DNA of 64,000 nucleotides from Parashewanella spongiae (GTDB lineage Bacteria; Pseudomonadota; Gammaproteobacteria; Enterobacterales; Shewanellaceae): NCBI RefSeq assembly GCF_004358345.1, contig NZ_CP037952.1, positions 3,038,001 to 3,102,000 of the forward strand, read 5' to 3'. Shown piece by piece: positions 60,711 to 64,000 of this stretch (position 1 is its first letter; each line of letters starts with the position of its first letter). The notes under the pieces were generated by a model. It saw only the letters and a program-made list of their open reading frames with translations, ran no database searches and was not told where the DNA came from. The position numbers and the translations under genes were made by a program.

Positions 60711-61959
60711 GGGTGTAGATCTTTTAGATCGACGAAAAGCATGAAAAGATCATTCATTATCAATTGGATGGGTTTAATAAATGGTGCGAAAGGAGCAATT
60801 TTATAGTACTTATCAGTTTCCACACACAACAAGTATATAAAAAGGCTCCTTTCATGAAACTAGCATACTCAAACTCACTCGAATTTTCATTCTTTTCTGA
60901 AGCCAAATTGCAATTTGAACGTATTATTTCGCACCTCGAAGACGAGCAAGTTAAGCAAGAGAGCCATGGAGAAGTTGAAGCTTATATCGATACCGAAGGA
61001 ACTGAGTTGTTGCGGTGTTTATTACAGGGTTTCTTAGATATCAAAACCGCTGAAGAGCCCCGTCAGCAAGTTTGTTCCAACCGTGACATTGCATTGAATC
61101 ATTTGAAAAATAACTGCAAACGAAACTTAGAAAGTTTATTTGGTACCGTAACGATGCATCGAAAAGGTTACAGTCAACGTCGGTGTGATAGCGTGTTTCC
61201 AATGGATGGTGAGCTGAATCTTTCGAAAGATAAATACTCTGATGGTGTACGCCTAAGACTCGCTACAGAAGCAGTCAAAGGCTCATATGATGATGCAGTA
61301 AGCTCAATAGATACCACCACAGGTGCGCACGTGCCCAAGCGACAAGCAAGGCAAATTGTGCAGGATATTGCACAAGATTTTGATGGTTTTTATCTCCAGC
61401 AGAGATACCTTAAGCCAGAAAATACATCTGATTTACTGGTATTGACTATGGATGGAAAAGGCATCGTTATGCAACCTAATAGCTTGAGAGAGGGCACGCA
61501 AAAAGCAGCGAAACAACAGAAGCTCAAAGGACGCCTAAGTGCTGGAGAAAAAAAAGACCGCAAACGAATGGCAGAAGTTGCAGCGGTATACACCACCAAG
61601 CCTTTGCATCGTACCCCAGAATCAATCATGTCTAGAAACGATAATTCAAATGTTCGTCCATTACGTGTGCCACCAAGAAATAAACGTGTGTGGGCAAGCG
61701 TAGAAAGAAGCGCTGCGACTGTGATTGAAGAAGCATTTTTAGAAGCTCTGGAACGAGACCCAACTCAAAGCTGTCAGTGGGTTGTACTCGTTGATGGTCA
61801 TCCTCATCAGCTAAAACAAATTTATCGGGTGATGAAGAAACTCAACATCAATGCAACGGTGGTCATGGATTTCATCCATGTGCTTGAATATCTCTGGAAA
61901 GCGGCGTGGTGCTTATTTGAAAAAGATGATCCAGAAGTCGAAGATTGGATAGAAAAGCG

Positions 61960-63669
61960 GGAACCCATCAGATACGGGTAACAAATAAATGAGAAAATCT
62001 GAGGAGAAAAACGTTATTTATTGAGATAATAAGCCGACTAAAACTATTCTCAAAATAAAATGCCGATACTCGACCGAACACCGCTTAACTCCTCAGACAA
62101 ATTCGATCTTCTCTTAAAAACTATCGCTTGCCAAGTGCATGGTGCAGTTTCTTCTCTTTCTGATGAATTTAATGTTTCTCGTAAAGCCGTTTACTCCGCT
62201 AAATATGCGGCTCAATCGGCACTAAAGTGCCTTGTTACTACCAACGACGAATCTGATGTCATTACATCTGTAAATGTTGACGTACCACATCTTCGCCGTT
62301 CTATTGTGGCTTTATCAATCACAGCACCTAACTCTATTCGAGCAATTGAAGAACAAATCCCACTCATTTATCCAGGCTGTAAAGTCAGTTACGGTTACAT
62401 TCAAGGCGTTATCGTTGAAGCTCAAGAGCAGGCTAAGTTATTTAACGAAAAAGTGTCGCTATCAGCCATAAAGAGTGTGGCCATCGATGAGATGTTCAGC
62501 CAAGGTGACCCCGTACTTGCTGGGATAGATCTCGAAAGTGGTTATTTATTTTCACTCTCTCACGAACAAAAGCGTGACGGTGAAACTTGGGCACGAGTTT
62601 TAGGTGAAGCTAAATCACAAGGATTATCACCTCAGCACGTCGTTAAAGATGGAGCAAAAGGAATAGCGAAAGGCGTTAGCATGAGCTTTGAACATGCAGA
62701 GCAACGTGATGATGCTTTCCATGCGTTGTATATCGTAGGTAAGGCGCTGAGAAAGGTTGAACGTCGGGCGTACTACTACATTGATAAAGAGGCTAGTTTG
62801 GAAAAAAGATTGCATAAAGATGTATTCGATACAGAGAAAAAGCAGCAGGCAATGGTTGATTTCTTAGGCGTGCAAGCGAAATGTGAGCAAGCGATTGAGC
62901 AATATGAAAGTGGAACAAAAAGCAGAAATCATCTCCACCAAGCTTTGACCAGTATTTCCATGAAAACGGGTAGCCTCATGACGAAAAAACAGGCTGAAGC
63001 CTTGCTAACGAAGGCTGTTGATGGCTTAAAAAATACTGAGCATAAAGATGGCATCACCGCTGCTAGATACATAAAAAATCGTTTGAAAGGACTGACATTA
63101 GCAACTCAAGCACTTCACGAAAAGTTACTGAAACTTGGCGAACTTTATCCTCAAGAATGCGTTGAAGTGGCTTGTCGCTTCTCTGAACGAAAGCGCCAAT
63201 TACGAAAAGCTAAACCTTGGAAAATAGCGCGGTATCAGAAAGAATTAGTTGGCAGTTATCAGTGGTTGCGACTCCGTTTAGGCAAGAGTGCCAGCGAACT
63301 TATGCTGCAAGTGGAAGCGTTGCATCAAACTCGCCACAGAGCATCAAGTGCCATTGAAGGATTTAATGCCACTCTACGGTCTTACCTTTATGTCCGTAAA
63401 GGAGTCAATCAAGGTTTCCTCGAATTATTTAAAGCTTGGTACAACCTTCGCTCAAGACGCTGGGGGAAACATAAAGGAACTTCATCGTATCAGAATATCA
63501 CAGGGAAAAAAGTTGATGACTGGCTAACAATGCTGAATTTTCCACCTTCGGATTTACACCACTAAGCACTCACAAACTTTGTGTGATTTACGGTAGCGGT
63601 TCAACTGAGGTTGAGCTGGCGATCTCTCTTTGATTTGTTACCTTTAAGACCTATATTTTGATCAGTCCT
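61960..63669 (+). mobile_element. 1710-bp DDE insertion element with 8-bp target duplication, family unassigned
   Basis: GAAAAGCG occurs at 61952-61959 and 63670-63677, and removing the element plus one copy restores the ISKra4 frame. Ends are only partly inverted: GGAACCCATCAGATACGGGT then AACAAAT on the left; GGACTGATCAAAATATAGGT and GGTAACAAATC on the inverse of the right. One transposase gene. Confidence 0.8.
62060..63565 (+). CDS. DDE transposase of an unassigned (DUF6399-like) family
   Basis: 501 residues from ATG 62060. An N-terminal helix-turn-helix (QVHGAVSSLSDEFNVSRKAV) is followed by candidate acidic residues in SVAIDEMFSQGDPVLAGIDL and HVVKDGAKGIAKGV, and a C-terminal SSAIEGFNATLRSYLYVRKG with probable catalytic Glu, then WYNLR and KHKGTSSYQNITGKK. 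The middle (220-420) is a long helical insertion, with coiled-coil character in places. I recall similar proteins labelled DUF6399/transposase but cannot place it in a named IS family. Intact, and its target duplication is perfect, so probably recently mobile. Confidence 0.72.
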   Translation: MPILDRTPLNSSDKFDLLLKTIACQVHGAVSSLSDEFNVSRKAVYSAKYAAQSALKCLVTTNDESDVITSVNVDVPHLRRSIVALSITAPNSIRAIEEQIPLIYPGCKVSYGYIQGVIVEAQEQAKLFNEKVSLSAIKSVAIDEMFSQGDPVLAGIDLESGYLFSLSHEQKRDGETWARVLGEAKSQGLSPQHVVKDGAKGIAKGVSMSFEHAEQRDDAFHALYIVGKALRKVERRAYYYIDKEASLEKRLHKDVFDTEKKQQAMVDFLGVQAKCEQAIEQYESGTKSRNHLHQALTSISMKTGSLMTKKQAEALLTKAVDGLKNTEHKDGITAARYIKNRLKGLTLATQALHEKLLKLGELYPQECVEVACRFSERKRQLRKAKPWKIARYQKELVGSYQWLRLRLGKSASELMLQVEALHQTRHRASSAIEGFNATLRSYLYVRKGVNQGFLELFKAWYNLRSRRWGKHKGTSSYQNITGKKVDDWLTMLNFPPSDLHH

Positions 63670-63721
63670 GAAAAGCGAGCGACTGAAATCTTACGAGGTA
63701 ATGCGTCACAAGTAGCAAAAG

Positions 63722-64000
63722 GTGAGTTTACGGCAGCATAGTGCAACTTTAACCCAATAATTTGATGTAATGATGGCAGATTAATTATCGGAGCCCATCA
63801 TGCCAAATATAGAGCCATTAACTCGCGTCGCCACAGTCTTCGCCCATTGGCGCATAAATAAGCCGAGTCGCGGAACTAAAATACCAAACACTCTCCGCGA
63901 GCAAGCCATTTCATTGCTAGAGCATTACTCATCATCACAAATTTGCACCGCTTTACGTATCAGTGGCTCTCAATTTAAACAATGGTGCCAGGTATCAAAC
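63722..64000 (+). mobile_element. IS66 second copy, cut by window end
   Basis: GTGAGTTTACGGCAGCATAG starts at 63722; all 279 visible bases equal 18033-18311. Inserted in the ISKra4 transposase, same orientation as the first copy. Confidence 0.93.
63800..64000 (+). CDS. IS66 TnpA (Orf1), partial at window edge
   Basis: First 67 codons of the IS66 accessory gene, identical to the gene at 18111. It runs off the end of the window, so nothing can be said about its completeness. Confidence 0.9.
   Translation, partial: MPNIEPLTRVATVFAHWRINKPSRGTKIPNTLREQAISLLEHYSSSQICTALRISGSQFKQWCQVSN

Larger units (their letters stand above)
60711..63721 (+). mobile_element. ISKra4-family element, interrupted twice
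   Basis: Left end GGGTGTAGATCTTTTAGATC at 60711. Its transposase is cut at 61959/63670 by a 1710-bp element and at 63721 by IS66. The right end lies beyond the window or is lost. Confidence 0.78.
60854..63721 (+). pseudogene. ISKra4-family transposase, split
   Basis: First part 60854-61959 from ATG MKLAYSNSLEFSFFSEAKLQ, with NCKRNLESLFGTVTMHRKGY, LVLTMDGKGIVMQPNSLREG (first Asp), WVVLVDGHPHQLKQIYRVMK (second) and VVMDFIHVLEYLWKAAWCLF. It resumes at 63670 with EKRATEILRGNASQVAKG, the expected continuation after DWIEKR, for 17 codons before IS66 takes over. The upstream piece reads into the inserted element and stops at 61981. Confidence 0.85.

Overview
The window looks like an accessory-rich stretch of a marine gamma-proteobacterial chromosome, most likely Alteromonadales and Shewanella-like. 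That placement is inference from gene content (DUF4826 and DUF1285 proteins, an Alteromonadales-type leucine dehydrogenase with a LiuR-like box, RoxA, YdiJ, TonB-dependent uptake of sugars); no rRNA or other phylogenetic marker is present. The DNA is AT-rich and unusually full of insertion sequences (IS66 twice, IS110, IS630, ISAs1, ISKra4, ISAzo13 remnants, two IS4-superfamily elements, one unassigned DDE element), group II intron material and at least five families of short non-coding inverted-repeat elements (called R1-R5 here), several nested in one another with readable target-site duplications.

Layout. 0-6 kb: an aldehyde dehydrogenase gene killed by one nonsense codon, then a mosaic of intron, IS and repeat remnants. 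6.1-9.6 kb: a 1166-codon gene for a pentatricopeptide-repeat (PPR)-like protein with nine near-identical double repeats and a C-terminal SMR-like domain; this is the most unusual item here. 9.8-13.2 kb: decayed thioesterase, lipoprotein and PDZ genes, and an ISAs1 transposase split by a group II intron. 13.2-17.9 kb: an operon of two DUF1538 membrane proteins with P-II-like and CBS proteins, then a MATE exporter between two identical, inverted tRNA-Val(GAC) genes. 18.0-20.9 kb: IS66 inserted in an IS110 copy.

21-46 kb: a large myo-inositol catabolic locus (iolC-DUF2090 fusion, iolD, iolE, mmsA/iolA; GH13, sodium symporter, RpiR regulator; iolG, iolB, metallophosphoesterase lipoprotein, GH31) with a secreted phosphoinositide phospholipase C-like protein, a Tat-exported GH63/GH37-like hydrolase and a TonB-dependent receptor. 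Together they suggest capture and trimming of an inositol-containing glycoside or lipid head group, import, and breakdown to acetyl-CoA and a C3 unit. A 16-bp palindrome near TGAAATATAAATTCCA precedes iolC, the GH13 operon and iolG (twice) and is the likely operator of the RpiR-type regulator.

46-60 kb: umuDC with a clear SOS box, a class 3 lipase, IS630, roxA, DUF4826, leucine dehydrogenase, MarR, DUF1285 and the large YdiJ-type D-2-hydroxyacid dehydrogenase. 60-64 kb: IS elements nested three deep, ending in a second IS66 copy cut by the window edge. The two IS66 copies lie in the same orientation and bracket the whole inositol locus.
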